Source: Aporrectodea caliginosa (lineage: Eukaryota; Annelida; Clitellata; Crassiclitellata; Lumbricidae). Taken from it: 64,000 nt of DNA. A program made the position numbers and the translations under genes. A model generated the notes under the pieces. That model was not told the DNA's origin. It did no database searches and saw only the letters and a list, made by a program, of their open reading frames with translations. Within the stretch, counting starts at the first letter, position 1, and the number at the start of each line of letters is the position of its first letter. Positions 1-11,728 of the stretch are shown here, piece after piece. The stretch lies in contig JACEVL010000047.1 in NCBI GenBank assembly GCA_020284085.1, forward strand, positions 120,001 to 184,000, written 5' to 3'.

Positions 1-640
1 TAGCTCGCTCAATTGATTGAACGATTGAATGACTAATTTAATGGCGAAATGACCGATCCAACACAAGACAATTACAAGGTCAAAACATAGGACAATGTCT
101 ATCGCATTGAATTCTGTGTCTCTTGGTAGAGCATAATTATTGTCCAGATAATGATGTCACAAGTACGTGTCACTTTCTGCTGATAAATGACCCTTGCCAG
201 TTGATATCTGAGCCTTTTCTATCTAGATAACAATACACTGTATTCATTAATCTCAAATATATCGTGTCTCTTCAGTGAAGATCGTTCAATGTAATATTAT
301 TACATTCATTGGCCTACATTGCATGATATTGCATTATAGCATTTTGATATTATGTGTTGAAATATGGAAATATGGAAACACAAAATGGAAGTAGCTGTGC
401 GCTGTAGAATCTATTCTTACCGTTCGCTAGATTAATTTCACAATACATATCGCTTGATACTGTCACTATTAAATCTCAAGTAAAAATATGTATGTTATAG
501 GCATATATGCATGCATTAACTTCTTGTCAACCTTTCAAAAGATCTTACATTTGCTATCTAGCAGATCCAAAGAGGCGTTGCTTCAGTTGGCTAAGTTAAA
601 ACTAAAGTGCTTCTCGAGCTGTCTCACAATTAAAGTTTTG
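1..640. other. non-coding stretch, nothing recognised
   Basis: AT-rich sequence with no convincing exon, RNA gene or repeat boundary on either strand. The next 120 bases (about 690-765) are a CAT/ATC-type low-complexity run that makes a serine/proline-rich reading frame; I do not regard it as a gene. Confidence 0.5.
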
Positions 641-895
641 GCACTGGATGCATAATAATTATTTCAGGACTGCGGTTCAAACACTACCAATCTCCTTATC
701 ACTACCACCACCACCATGTTCATCATCATCGTCATTATCATCATCGTCATCATCATCAGTGGCGTGGAGCGTTGCCGTTTCCACAGCACTTTCCATGCAT
801 CTCTGTTATCGGTTCATCCAGAAGTGTGGTTCGTGTAAAGCGCACATTTCCAAGCCGCATGTAGTCAGTATCAAATGGACGAGTAAACAAGGATC

Positions 896-1020
896 CTGAG
901 TGGCCGAGTGGGTTGGTGCCCGCTCGTCACGTCGGCGCCCCGGATTCGCTTCCCAGTCGGTCGGTTTATCAGAGATTAATTTCTCGGATCTTTACTGCGG
1001 GTGGCTCGGTCGCAATATAA
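896..1020 (+). repeat. tRNA-derived SINE-like fragment (Ser/Leu-tRNA-like head)
   Basis: The start reads GTGGCCGAGTGGGTTGG, like the A-box half of a class II tRNA. About 45 bases later a B-box-like GGATTCGCTTCCC follows. It runs on into an unrelated body and then an ATACAATACA-rich tail that abuts the next SINE. A free-standing tRNA is unlikely because no acceptor stem pairs. Confidence 0.5.
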
Positions 1021-1055
1021 ACGTGGAGTACAATACAATACAACACAATACAACT

Positions 1056-1290
1056 GGGGCGCGGTGGTGCAGGGGTATGTTCGGTGCCTTGCAGCTGGAG
1101 GGTTGCGGGTTCGAATCCACATCAAAGCTGCCGCGTAGGGACCCTGGGCAAGTCCTTCACTCGCAATAATTATTGCTCATGCGCTTCGGCGTGAAACTCC
1201 GATTCAGCGTCCGGGCTGTAGTCGGGAGCGCCTCTGAATAGGCAATCTGGTAGGGGCGCTATAACAAGTGTTCAAATACAATACAATACA
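1056..1290 (+). repeat. tRNA-derived SINE, near full length
   Basis: A tRNA-like head has an A-box region (GTGGTGCAGGGGTA) and a good B box (GGTTCGAATCC, about 1110-1120). A body follows, then a 3' module reading GTCGGGAGCGCCTCTGAATA ... GGGGCGCTATAACAAG and an ACAATACA simple tail. The same 3' module recurs elsewhere in the window, both alone and at the ends of LINE fragments. Confidence 0.75.
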
Positions 1291-1708
1291 TACAAAACAA
1301 ACACAGTCCCATTGGCAACAAAAGCTAATTTATACGCAAGTGAGTTTCGCCTCCACTCATGTCCTTATCCAGCCCTCTTAGGTTGAACTGAAGAGTTTGA
1401 TAAAAGTTGTATTGATGAATAATTGATTATGTCCTGTGGACTACAGTTTCAGATCCTTCACGATAAAGTTAATAGTAATTTAAACTACTCAAGATAAGAC
1501 ACTTTGATTAACTACAAACTATTGTGTTTTTAAGACATGTAAACACGTGTAACGACATGTGAACACTGGGACTGAAAATTGTTAGTCTACCACTAGCAGA
1601 CTAAGTTACATGCAATTCAACGTAAGTTCTTAGCATCGCCATTACTTATCAGTTGTCAGGTATTCGGAGGTAAGAATAAAGTACTACATTGTTACTTGAT
1701 AGTCGGTA
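1290..1708. other. non-coding stretch, nothing recognised
   Basis: Intergenic sequence between a SINE and a piggyBac relic. I see no ORF, exon or repeat end in it. Confidence 0.5.
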
Positions 1709-1712
1709 TTAA

Positions 1713-2689
1713 CCCTTATAGGGTCGCTATATTTCTCAACCGATTTTGGTCACTTGGGGGTTAAAAATACCCCAACTGTGATTCGCATGATTCCTATGAT
1801 AAACTCCGATTTTCATGTATAAAACTAAAAAAAGTTATGTATGCATGTATATATGTAGGCCTATGTATGTAAGTATGTACGTGTGTATGCAGGGATGAAT
1901 CTATGTATGGATAGATGGAAGTATGCATGTATGTATGTAGGTATGTATGTAAGTATGTATCACAGAAGTTGCTGACAAATTCGTGGAGCCATTGATTACA
2001 CAGCGTGCCTCCGATCCATCAATTTCACACCAACCATCTGTAGCAAAAGCCATGTTGGCGATCGGTGTACAACCGGCACCTAGTCGATGCGCAACAAATC
2101 CAGCAAAGAAACGTGGTCGATGCCACTCGTGTCCACGTAAAGACGACAAGAAATGTGAACACAAATGCACTAAGTGCAACAGTTTCGTGTGCGGAAAGCA
2201 TGCAGTCAAAACACTTGCATATTCCTGCTTATCCTGCCCACTTTCCCTCTCTGCAGATGCAGAATGACTGTTCAGTAAATGCTGAACGGTACCGTTTGTG
2301 TACATTGTAATATCATTGAGTTTATAATGTCATAATTTAGCAGAACTTCATTTATTCATCCTAATTAAATGAAACCAAAACGATTTCTATATAATTATAA
2401 TGTTCAGATACTGATAAGGAGACATTGTAACAGCAAGACACTCATGTGTAAAGCATGCATAATGTTATGTTTATAAATTCCTGAGTAAAATAGCTACGAC
2501 CTGGTGCATTTTCGTACTTTATAGCTGATTTGGGTGCATGGGTAACTAATGAAACTGGATGCAGTCTGTGGATGTAACATATTTAAGAAAAGTCATAGAA
2601 GCGATTTCTTCAACTATTTTCAGGGATTAAAATTTCCGTGAAAAACCGAGATGGGGGTATTTTTTTACCCCCCGGTGACCCTATAACGG
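1713..2689 (+). mobile_element. piggyBac-like DNA transposon relic, internally deleted
   Basis: Both sides are flanked by TTAA (1709-1712 and 2690-2693), the piggyBac target site. Terminal inverted repeats match: CCCTTATAGGGTC at the left and the complement of GACCCTATAACGG at the right. G/C runs giving 'TTTTTACCCCC' are mirrored just inside each end. The interior holds a TATG-rich stretch (about 1830-1965) and the C-terminal part of a transposase. Most of the catalytic domain is missing, so the copy cannot move by itself. Confidence 0.8.
1983..2267 (+). pseudogene. piggyBac transposase C-terminal cysteine-rich fragment
   Basis: The last ~45 residues have the spacing of the piggyBac C-terminal cysteine-rich (cross-brace zinc) domain, which in this family recognises the transposon ends. 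The pattern is RCHSC, then a KCTKC pair, then VCGKH, then CLSC. The upstream DDD catalytic region is absent. The reading frame is open upstream of its ATG, so the start shown is only the first ATG. It lies inside a TTAA-flanked element with matching inverted repeats, which supports the assignment. Confidence 0.75.
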
Positions 2690-3089
2690 TTAAAGTCGTT
2701 ATAGTTTGAAAATGCAAATATTAGATGAATAATAAGGTTGAATAACGTTTACTGTGCTTATTGAGCATTCTGCATTACATGTGGAGCCTCGTGTGGAAGA
2801 CTGCACTATTATAGAACATTATACGATTGTTAAAGTGTGTTCTTTCACCATGCAACCAAGGTTCGCATCCACATTCGTCCACATTTGAATGAACGGTGCC
2901 TTAATGACACAGCAAAACAAGGTTTCACGTTAAAGCATTGTTGCTCTTCACATTGAACTCCAGGATCAGGATAAACCCAATGATGACGCTAGGTTTTCCT
3001 GTATTTACATAAGTTTTATGCCATATATAAAGCAGAAGAAGATAGGTGCAGTCCCTTAGGCTATCCTTAAGGCAGCCATGCGTATGAAG

Positions 3090-3315
3090 TGTTAGAGGCT
3101 TCGCTTTCTTTGCCTCGACATAGGAGGGCGGGTGATCATTCCTCTTTCTCGCCGTCTCATCTTCCCAGTGACAGTGTGCGGTCAGTATACTCGTTGTATC
3201 TGAGTTGGCTGGGGCTGCATGTGGGGCAGAAATGGCAAACCAAGTTTCTGCCCATGCGAGTATTTGAACCCACGACTACTCGATTGACAGTACTGCACGC
3301 TAACCATTAGGCCTA
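3090..3315 (-). repeat. tRNA-derived SINE, minus strand
   Basis: On the minus strand the sequence starts GGCCTAATGGTTAGCGTG (A-box half, 3315 downward). It continues to GTCGTGGGTTCAAATAC (B-box half, near 3275-3262), then a non-tRNA body. The A/B spacing fits a tRNA-derived Pol III promoter. The head resembles a Glu/Val-type tRNA. There is no closed acceptor stem. Confidence 0.65.
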
Positions 3316-3319
3316 CACT

Positions 3320-5540
3320 GTCCAGAACCTCACATGCCATATACTACACGAAACACCACATAAATTTTGACTCAAGAAAGTAAGGAAGACTCAACATTGC
3401 TTCTACTGGTCATTATGCATTTATTGCATGTTTGTAATAAGTAATGCTCAGTGGTTGTGGGCGGATTGGTTCCTGGTTACGCCCTTGAGTTTGTTTATTG
3501 TAGTACGCAACTTTTAAGATGATTTAATTCGTGACAAGTGATGTATGCATCTAGAGTTACCATTTGGCTCTAGGTACCACACAAAACGATGCCTAAAATA
3601 GTGTAACTGTTGTAAATTACATTATGAACCACAAGTATATATATATATATATATAGAGAATAAGCGAGCACTGCTCGGATGACTAGAAGAAGATGAACTA
3701 CGACAGGCGACGAGGCTCGCAACACATGAACCCCCACAGTCCTACGCAGGTGTTAGAAGACATCCATTCGTAACGTTTCTAAGCAACAGACCAAACGATC
3801 GCAGAGTGTTTCTACAGTAGATGAATTATCACAGCTAGTAACCTGAACCTGTCACAGTAGATGAGTCAAATGGCTAATTAATAACTAACTGACTCACCTC
3901 CCAATAATTATGTTTCTCTTAACCTAGCCAGCATTGCAAGCAGCATTCATCTCGTAATACTCGTTTTGCTAAGCCACTGTAAGATTACTTATCTCGAAGT
4001 TCTTGAACGACCGGGCCTTGCAATGTCGATTTGGTCAATCCGTGGCGTAGTGCAACTCAAAGCAAGACTGTCTGTGATATCATTAGATAAAAGCGTGAGA
4101 TTCCATAAAAGAGATCAGCAGTCGTCGTTACATTCATCAAAATGCGAATGTGTTTCTTCCACAGAACACACTCCAAATTATACTACACGGTCTCGCTGAC
4201 ATACCATTAGTCCAAAAATGCATATTTGTATCCACCATAAAACTTTAAAGCTAAGCAATAATGTAAGTAATCTGCTAACCTGATGATTCCAGGCGTGATT
4301 GCCGGTCCATTGATGTCGATTCAGTTTGTGGCGTGACACGTGTTCAAAGAAACAAAAGTCCTAAAATCTCTGGTAATTAATTTTGCAATAAGATTCCATT
4401 GCATACACATACGAATAGACCTACACTTCAGCTTAGCTTAATTATGGAGCGATAATTAATTTAGTGCCTATAAAGAACTTCTCAAAGCGTTAAAATATCA
4501 GCCAAGGCGAAATCAGCTCTATTGTTATAATCGGTAATTACACGCAATGGCACATAAGTAAGGATTCTCCAGTAATGCTTGTGTTAAAAGTTTTAATCTT
4601 AATTTATGTTTTTTTCACGAAGAGCATGCAGTCGAAAGTAAAATCGCCAGCTGCAGGTAATTTCAAGAAGTCTATGCTTTTGCGTAGTCCTATTCACCTT
4701 CCACTGACAAAGATTAAGATTATTTTAACTCTACAGTTAGTGGAACTGTGTACGTCGTTAGGATAGTCATCTGTCATCGTCATTGTGAGGATTTTAAGGT
4801 GCTTTATAAGCTAATTACTGAGAAAGTCATTTGCTTGCGTGCTCACTCTGAACGTCGTAGGTCAGCATAAAAATTTCTCGGATTTTTTAAAATCTCTCGG
4901 CATAGGTCCTAACTGTGGGCATCGATGACATCTGTGCGTCTGATTGACAGGGGTACATTTTTATCTGATATGTGATGACTGATATTTAGCTGTATATTAT
5001 ATTCGTCCATAGAAAACAGCTCTTTGGAGTCTACTTTGAATCCGGCTAAACTCTATAATTCTCCAGGCACATATCCAGATTCAAACACAAAATACAACTA
5101 AGTTCGTTTTGTACTGAGGAAGCGCGAGTATAGGCTAATCATCGCTTGTCGATAGACGCTGTCAATGAAGTACCTCGTTCGTCCAAAAACGCTTCGTTTT
5201 ACGCATAGACTCATTTATTTGCGCCATATAGACTGGAAATGATTTCTTCAGGTCAAGGGTTACATCAACCCCCTTGTCTTTAGACATACATCTGATGTCA
5301 TGAAGACTGAAAAGTAGCAAAAACCAATCGCTATTGCCTTTATCATCTAATTGAACGCTTTCACAAGCCTATGCATTGCTTCATTGATATCTACATGTAT
5401 AGCCTAATGATTTCTCTAACCCGCTTACTTCTCAGCTTTGTACGGTAACGTTTTTTTTAACGCTGAAAGTTTAACGTAACGGGTCTAGACCACCTGAAAT
5501 CATGGCCAGGGAGGGTTTAACGATACACAGAATATCCGTT
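3320..5540. other. intergenic stretch, no gene recognised
   Basis: About 2.2 kb with only a short TA run (about 3638-3653). I find no exon with coding character and good splice sites. Homology to the first intron of gene B begins near 5540, so an ancestral first exon of gene A would be expected around 5400. No ATG exon like that of gene B survives there. Confidence 0.45.
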
Positions 5541-5840
5541 GTACCTTCTTGCATGAACTTCTGAATCTGTAACTGTCTTCCTTTCCACGCATCATGCAGA
5601 GCGCTACGTGATCACCGTTCAATGATGCCTTGTTTTAGATGCATGTTGCATTTACGGGAGTTTTGTCTTACAGTTATACGAAATCATCGCTTATGTTTGA
5701 TGCTCTGCGCGAATTTTGTTGCAAAATTGTTTTTAGGCATTTTTCATATTAAAATACAGAAAAATACCTAAAATTTAATTTTGAAATCATTCGTGCAAAA
5801 TCAAAATCCATTATCCACATAGCTTTATATGTTTAAACAG

Positions 5841-5869
5841 GAAGCAATCGACAACCTTCGAAGACAACG
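5841..5869 (+). CDS. gene A linker micro-exon (29 nt)
   Basis: Bounded by TTTAAACAG on the left and GTAAGG on the right. It is the same length as gene B 28934-28962 and shares CAACCTTCGAA-ACAACG. Entering in phase 1 and leaving in phase 0, it encodes a ten-residue linker ending QPSKTT that leads into the F-box-like exon. Flanking intron sequence is also similar between the copies, so this is true paralogy rather than chance. Confidence 0.7.
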
Positions 5870-6007
5870 GTAAGGTTGAGAACTGTTTTATATAAATGAC
5901 TTCATGATAGCACATAAGACTAAGAACTTAGGCCTGCTACAGAAGCAATTTTCTACGATGTTGATATCTCTGAAACTTAAAATAACTAAATATTTCAGCT
6001 TGTTTGC

Positions 6008-6046
<39 letters not shown>
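6008..6046 (+). repeat. (CT)n microsatellite
   Basis: An uninterrupted CT run lies directly at the 3' end of a minus-strand LINE fragment, so it is probably the LINE's (AG)n tail. Confidence 0.85.
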
Positions 6047-6047
<1 letters not shown>

Positions 6048-6410
6048 AACGGTCCTCGATACGAGGGTTGGTCGCATTGTAGACGATTCTTCTCCATCCT
6101 CTCCTGTCCTCGGTTTCTCGCAGCAACCTTTCCGTTGATAATATTATTCTAACCATTCGCGCACATTGTCCATCCATCTCTTCCTTGGTTTCCCTCTTAC
6201 TCTTGCTCCCGGTACCGTTCCTTGCATAACTTCTTTCTCTAGACATTCACCTTGTTTCCTCATTATATGCCCAAAGTAAGACATCTTTCTTCTTTTGATT
6301 GATTCCAGTAAATTCCTTTCCACTCCCGCCGTCTCTAACACCCATTTATTTGTTTTTTCTCTATCCATGGTATACCCAGTTTTTTTCGTATGCATTTCAT
6401 TTGCGTAATC
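6046..6410 (-). pseudogene. RTE-like LINE, 3' end of ORF2
   Basis: Minus-strand frames spell the conserved C-terminal region that follows reverse transcriptase in RTE-type and related LINEs. KRRKMSYFGHIMRK is followed by CLEKEVMQGTVPGARVRGKP, RKRWMDNV and, in a second frame, LLRETEDRRGWRRIVYNAT. The frame break shows decay. Only the 3' end is present, as expected of 5'-truncated retrotransposition. It sits in the gene A intron between linker and F-box-like exons. Confidence 0.75.
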
Positions 6411-6724
6411 TACCTAAATTCCTGGATTAGGTTTCAATCGCTGACAAATAAGTTAGTCTCTCTGCGACCTTAGTTTTGCATTACTGTGCAGTTGAAATTC
6501 AGCTTCATCACGTTGATAGGTCATGTTACTCATCACTTTCAAAACTCTTCAAGTGGTTAGCTTTGATTTATTTTAATTTTTAGACATGTGAAATGTTTAT
6601 CGCAATTGTTTTAGATAGTATCATGATATTTTCATGTAGGCCCTATGCAACATTGAGAACAGAATGTTGAACTAGTATTATTGTAATTATGTTTATTATT
6701 TTTAATACATAGGCTATTATTATT

Positions 6725-6794
6725 ATTTTTTTTTTTTTTTTTTTAAATAAAATAAAATACGAGGTATCTCAGGTGGCCTAAAAAGTCCGGAGAC

Positions 6795-6871
<77 letters not shown>

Positions 6872-6872
6872 T
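6725..6872 (+). repeat. poly-T and (TTA)n microsatellite
   Basis: A T run at about 6725-6744, then about 25 TTA units at 6796-6870. It is intronic in gene A. Confidence 0.9.
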
Positions 6873-6879
6873 TATTTTA

Positions 6880-7663
6880 ATGTCTTGTATCAAGGATCCC
6901 TCGGGATTTAGGAAAAATTGCTGTAAGGAGCAGGAAATGTTTCTGGAGTGTCAGGCCTCGTCTTCGGGGTTTGTGGGAAAGGTGCCTTTGAATGCGACCA
7001 AGGGAGAAAGCAGGAAACACTCTGGTTCCGTAAATCACTTAGACATAACAATTAGCAATTGTTGATGGGACGAGTTACCAATATAACAATAGGTGGTAAA
7101 GTAAATAAGTAAGTATAGCCTATTCTTTATTGAACCAGTTGCAATCCGCATTCCGGGGTAGGCCTACATACATCATATATAATAAACAATCAATAGTCAT
7201 TGTAAAGATAAGAGACAAATGGTATTATCTCGTAAAATATTACGAAGAATAAGTACAGAAGATTTGATTGAAGCTCTTGAGATTTACCTCTAAAATGGAA
7301 GCATGAGTTTGGCAGACCTTAGCACCAAACAAGTATATTAAACATGTAAGAAACCGACAGATAGTATAAGGTGCAGTAGAAATTACTCTGTAAATGAGTT
7401 GCAAAACTTTGGAATGGTATGAATGATCGCACTGCGTCAATGGATATCACATACGAATATTGTGTAATGATACTTTTTGAAGATATGGCGATTAGGTTTA
7501 TTTTGTACATGTAAATTGCAGTGGTTCAACAGTCTTACGAACCAGTTTAAAACCACTTTAAGTTAATTTACTTCACTTGATCTGCCTCATGCAATTTTAA
7601 ATTAGCTAATCGTAATATCCAATATAGTTTTGCAGTGTTATTTCTGCGTTTGTTGCATTTCAG
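6880..7663. other. gene A intron, nothing else recognised
   Basis: AT-rich intron sequence ending in a TTTGTTGCATTTCAG acceptor. No repeat ends or exons are visible. Confidence 0.5.
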
Positions 7664-7850
7664 TTGTACGATCTTCCACTGGAGATTATGGACATTATCT
7701 TACAAAAGTCCTACCTGCATCGGGTACTGAATTCACCAAGAAAGCAAAGAGACGAAGAAGTTATCAGGTCTCTCATATCAGTCGATGTTTGCTTATATCG
7801 AAGAATTACCAGACAACGGTTCAAGTACGCAATCTGGCGTTACCTGAAAA
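7664..7850 (+). CDS. gene A F-box-like exon
   Basis: Acceptor GCATTTCAG before 7664 and donor GTGAGA at 7851. Length is 187 nt, exactly that of gene B 31038-31224. The product begins LYDLPLEIMDIIL and ends with a basic helix (YRRITRQRFKYAIWRYLK). The LPxEhhxxIL start and the hydrophobic VDxCxxxRRI helix match the F-box pattern, the ~45-residue domain that binds Skp1 in SCF ubiquitin ligases. Entry phase is 0 and exit phase 1. The F-box reading is moderate; a family-specific helical module is the alternative. Confidence 0.6.
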
Positions 7851-9423
7851 GTGAGACGTCTTCCAAGTAGTAGTGTTGAAATTAATAATCTCGACCTCAC
7901 AAACCATTACCTTGATAACAATCAAAACAAATTTGGTATAATATCAGAGTATACCATTGCTGTAAAGCTTATCGTTAGTTATCCAGACACTTGTTACAGC
8001 GGATATAGGTGGTGCTGTGACTACCTTCCAAAGCCCCCCTCTGGCAACCACAGGTCCATCACGCACCCCCCCCCGCCCCTTAATATGGGCCTGACCTTGT
8101 ATGACTGATCGGCCAAACTGATAGCTATGTCAAAAGAACAAAACACATTGACTGACTGCTACTGTCAGGCAATATCTCGTAGGGCATGACAGGCATTCAC
8201 CGTTCGTCAGAAAATGCACCTCTGCGTGTTTGATAGTCGACGCAATCCGAAAGACTTCACGTACCTTCATCCAAGAGTCCACAGTCACAGCCGACGTAAA
8301 TAGGTCTGCAGGCGCAGTAAATATTAACCCCTAATCAGGGAGCCGGTCTACTTTCGGCGAGGCTTCGTTGACACACTACCAAACACGTCGGAAAACAATA
8401 GCTCCCGGAATGAGGAGGTAAATGTGAAACGCGACTCGATGATACTAGTACTCCGAGCAAATCGGATCGAGACGAACAATTTTCCGGCAGCAAAACATTG
8501 CAGCAAATATGCAGTCTCGAGAATCAATCGATAGCAGGAAATGCACTCCGATATATCATAATTCTTTGGGCACATCTAGTCGAGGTCAATAAGAACCTGC
8601 AGTTGGAAGGGAGGCTTCGTATGATAACCAATCCAACACTCATGAGATTCTAGTCCAAACTTGAGCAGCATCTTAGACCTTGCAAGGCGGATAAAACTAG
8701 ACAAACTCGATATTGTTGGCGTCACCTGCTTCTGCAAATACTAAGTGGCGATGTCATGGATTAAGTCGAGAAATATCTGCCATGAAAAAGAGATCCATCA
8801 GAAGGGCAGCCCGGTTGGGAATCCTCGATACAGAGGCAAAAACGGCCCGCCTCGTTCATCGAAAAGCCAATGCGTCATCTCGGTGAGGACTCCGCTATTG
8901 CCCATACTTTGGTAGTCACGGTCCAAAACCAAGATAAAGGAGGGAGGAGGGCGATGTCAACAGCCCTGTGCAACAATTTGATGTTTTAAACACAGGAAAT
9001 ACTGCTACTACCATCGTGGTGAGGCTGTGGATAGATTACCTCCTTTGCCGCCCTATGAATGATTGACTGGCACAGTGGCGACTGGGTGTTGGTGTACTGA
9101 CTTTTTTACGGGCGACACAATCAGGCCAAATTAGTGGTCTGGGATGCATGAACATGCTGTTTGAACAGGTCTTGGTGAGTCGGTGGTTTGCCTGAGGCTA
9201 GGGAAGTTTCTGTCGCCAATTTGTGGAGTCTATGAGGCGTCGTTGGTCCCAAACCATAATTTCACAACTACTTCTTTGTTAAATCCAAAGTCAGCAGATA
9301 CACTGTTGTCCTACTCATTTGGAGCAGAATAGGTTTCGCGTGTTATGTTACATAAACAAAACATATTGTATTTAACATATCACTGTAATCATTAAAACGT
9401 ATTGATATTATTTTCATTTTCAG

Positions 9424-9711
9424 ATTTCTATGAAAAAAACAAGAAATACTCAACAATCATTAGAAACAACCAAGAGTATTTCATGAAAAATGTTGAACCG
9501 AACGACGACTTAATCGCCGCACTGTTATCTCTCAAATGCATAACGAAAGAGCAAAGTCACTTCATTCAGCAACAATATTCAAAACGAGATAAGAACGCCG
9601 AGATTTTGTACATCGTGAGAAACTTCGACGAGTCAAATTGTAAAAAATTTGCCAAATGTCTTCGACAAACCAACCAGAAGACAGTGGCAAGAATCGTCAA
9701 AACCGGCGGAG
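9424..9711 (+). CDS. gene A CARD exon
   Basis: Acceptor TTTTCATTTTCAG and donor GTTAAC. The exon is 288 nt, phase 1 at both ends, the same size as its gene B counterpart. It encodes one caspase-recruitment domain of the death fold. Motifs in order: STIIRNNQEYFMKNVE, then DLIAALLSLKCITKEQSHFI, then KNAEILYIVRNFDE, then FAKCLRQTNQKTVARIV. This follows the CARD helix order H1 to H6, including the 'Lt-eq-ef-I' and 'L-x-t-g-Q' signatures. CARDs bind other CARDs to build caspase or NF-kB signalling platforms in the cytosol. There are no stops inside. Confidence 0.8.
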
Positions 9712-10585
9712 GTTAACAGATTAAATTTCTTTCAAATTGACATTATTGGACTACATTGTATCATAAGTATAATACTAGCTATCGAAATTCATCAAGATCG
9801 TTGCGTGATGAGAGGTATTATAGTGTAACCAAACCCTCACGTGTTTGGCTCATATATAGGGGAAAGTTGCTAAAGATGGACCAGCGCCTAAGACGAACCA
9901 CTCTTTGATTGGCCAAATTGGATTGTCGCGTAATGTTGTCCTAGCTAGCAGGTCACAAGATGGCTTAAACGAAATAATTAGACGTACGCTACACGGTAAA
10001 ACGTTCGAGAAATCAGACAAAAACGTAATTGACATTGCTTGATCTAATAATCGTTTGGGGCAAAAATGAATCAGAAACTGAGAAGGGACTTGCTGGAAAG
10101 AATAAAATTAGTTTTACAACTAAGCTTTTCATTTCTTTACAGGGTACCCTGCAATAAAATCCAACACCATGACTGCTTAAAAAGTAGCGCGAGTTGGAAG
10201 TGGATGAATGCAAGTTGCTTAAGATGAAACACGTGTGGTCCATGTTATGCGACTATGGTCCATCTTAGGCAATTACAGCAAACTGTTGTGCATAGCTGAT
10301 GTTTTTGGTCTTTTTTAGACATATTAATTCATAAAGACATTAGTAACTCATGAGCATTTCAGATGGGCTCTATGGTGGAAATCCGAATGTGTATCATGCT
10401 GCGTTTCTTCACAGAAATGTCTACCACAGAAAATCAAATCGTGGCAGCTGGTCACCTACACATTCTTGTAGGTGACCAGCCATTGCATCTGTCAGTTCCA
10501 AGTAAATGGGACTGAAACTAAGTCTTAAAGCCAAATAAAGTTTATTCAGTGTAGAGTCTGCTGGGGAAGTGGAGTGTTTGATATA

Positions 10586-11728
10586 CAGGGTGCGGCCGAA
10601 AAAATAACCCATTACGAAAATTGCGATTTCTCAAAAACCACTCAATATTTTGTTACAAGTATTTTCATTCGTATTCATAACATATTTTTGCATATTATTT
10701 GAAAATTTTATGTCAGTATCTTTATATTTGTGATCATGACATCAGGCCGAAGAAGAAACTGCATTTTTTCAACTGAACACGGCTTTCACGAAATAGGAAA
10801 TCATATTTTTACATAAAGTAGCGACAAAAAGGTTTTCTTCACCGATGAAAAGATCTTTTACATCAATACACCCATTAATAATAAAAACAACCGCGTCTGG
10901 GCGAAGACGAAAAAGCCGATGCTGTCTGTTGATCGAGAGAGCCAAGTTCTCTCCCCACATCATGTTTTCTGCAGGTGTCAGCAATGAGGGTAAGGGACGC
11001 TTGCATTTCATTGACGAGAAGGCCAAAGTCAATGCTAAGTACTACGTGGAGAATCTTTTGCCTAAGCTTGTCGATGTCTGTCACAGTGTCTTGAGAAATC
11101 AGTTTATTTTGCAGCAAGATGGAGCGCCCGCTCACGGCGCAAAGCTGGCCCAAGATTGGTTAACAAGTCACTGCCCAGACTTCATCGACAAGGATTTATG
11201 GCCGCCAAATTCCCCAGATTTTAACCCACTCGACTATGCTGTCTGGGGTGCAATGCTTGAGACCTACAACAAACTTACCACAAAGCCGAAGAACATTCCT
11301 GAACTGAAAAATACGCTGCAAATCATCTGGCATGACTTGCCACTTGAGACCATTCAGAAGTCTGTTCTGGGCTTTCGAAAACGTCTGCAAGCTTGCATAA
11401 AAGCAAACGGCGGTCACTTCGAACATTCCTTGCACAAAACTTAACACTTGGCCTATAACAATAAGTAACCTTGAACCTTGTTACATTACTGTTTGCGTCG
11501 TTACTTTGTTACTTATTGCTGTCAGTAACTGTCTGTTGAAACGAAAATAACATTGTTTCACTTCAGGGTTGCACCATTTCGGTTTTCATGATTCGAATTT
11601 CATTAGATTTAGCAAAGCTGTAGATAGGTATGTGTCAAATAGACTGGCGAAGTTTTGTAACAAAATATTCAGCGGTTTTCGAGAAATCGCAATTTTCGTA
11701 ATGGGTTATTTTTTTCGGCCGCACCCTG
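10586..11728 (+). mobile_element. mariner-type (DD37D) transposon, full length, damaged
   Basis: Flanked by TA on both sides (10584-10585 and 11729-11730), the Tc1/mariner target. Inverted repeats about 71 bp long (10586-10656 and 11657-11728) begin CAGGGTGCGGCCGAAAAAA. The copy is about 1.14 kb, close to a full element. It carries a C-terminally intact but N-terminally broken transposase. The near-perfect ends suggest fairly recent insertion. Confidence 0.9.
10845..11444 (+). pseudogene. mariner/maT-like transposase, broken near the N-terminus
   Basis: The frame carries HIMFSAGVSNEGKGRLHFID, then FILQQDGAPAHGAKLAQDWL, then DLWPPNSPDFNPLDYAVWG. The second and third catalytic aspartates (in QQDG and NPLDY) are separated by 37 residues, giving a DD37D signature as in the maT clade. 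The first catalytic motif, FFTDEKIF, lies at about 10828-10851 in another frame, so a frameshift around 10900-10960 has broken the protein. The N-terminal paired-like DNA-binding region is not readable. The C-terminus GGHFEH is typical of the family. Confidence 0.85.

Noticed and set aside
648..899. 83-codon frame rich in Ser/Pro
   Set aside because: It is translation of a CAT/ATC low-complexity run without splice or family support.
896..1120. Free-standing tRNA genes at the SINE heads
   Set aside because: A and B boxes are present but there are no paired acceptor stems or anticodon arm, and repeat bodies follow.
1901..2305. 134-codon minus-strand frame
   Set aside because: Antisense to the piggyBac cysteine-rich fragment; its C-terminus is translated simple repeat.
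5888..6152. Frames with poly-Ser/Leu and poly-Arg/Glu
   Set aside because: They are readings of the (CT)n microsatellite.
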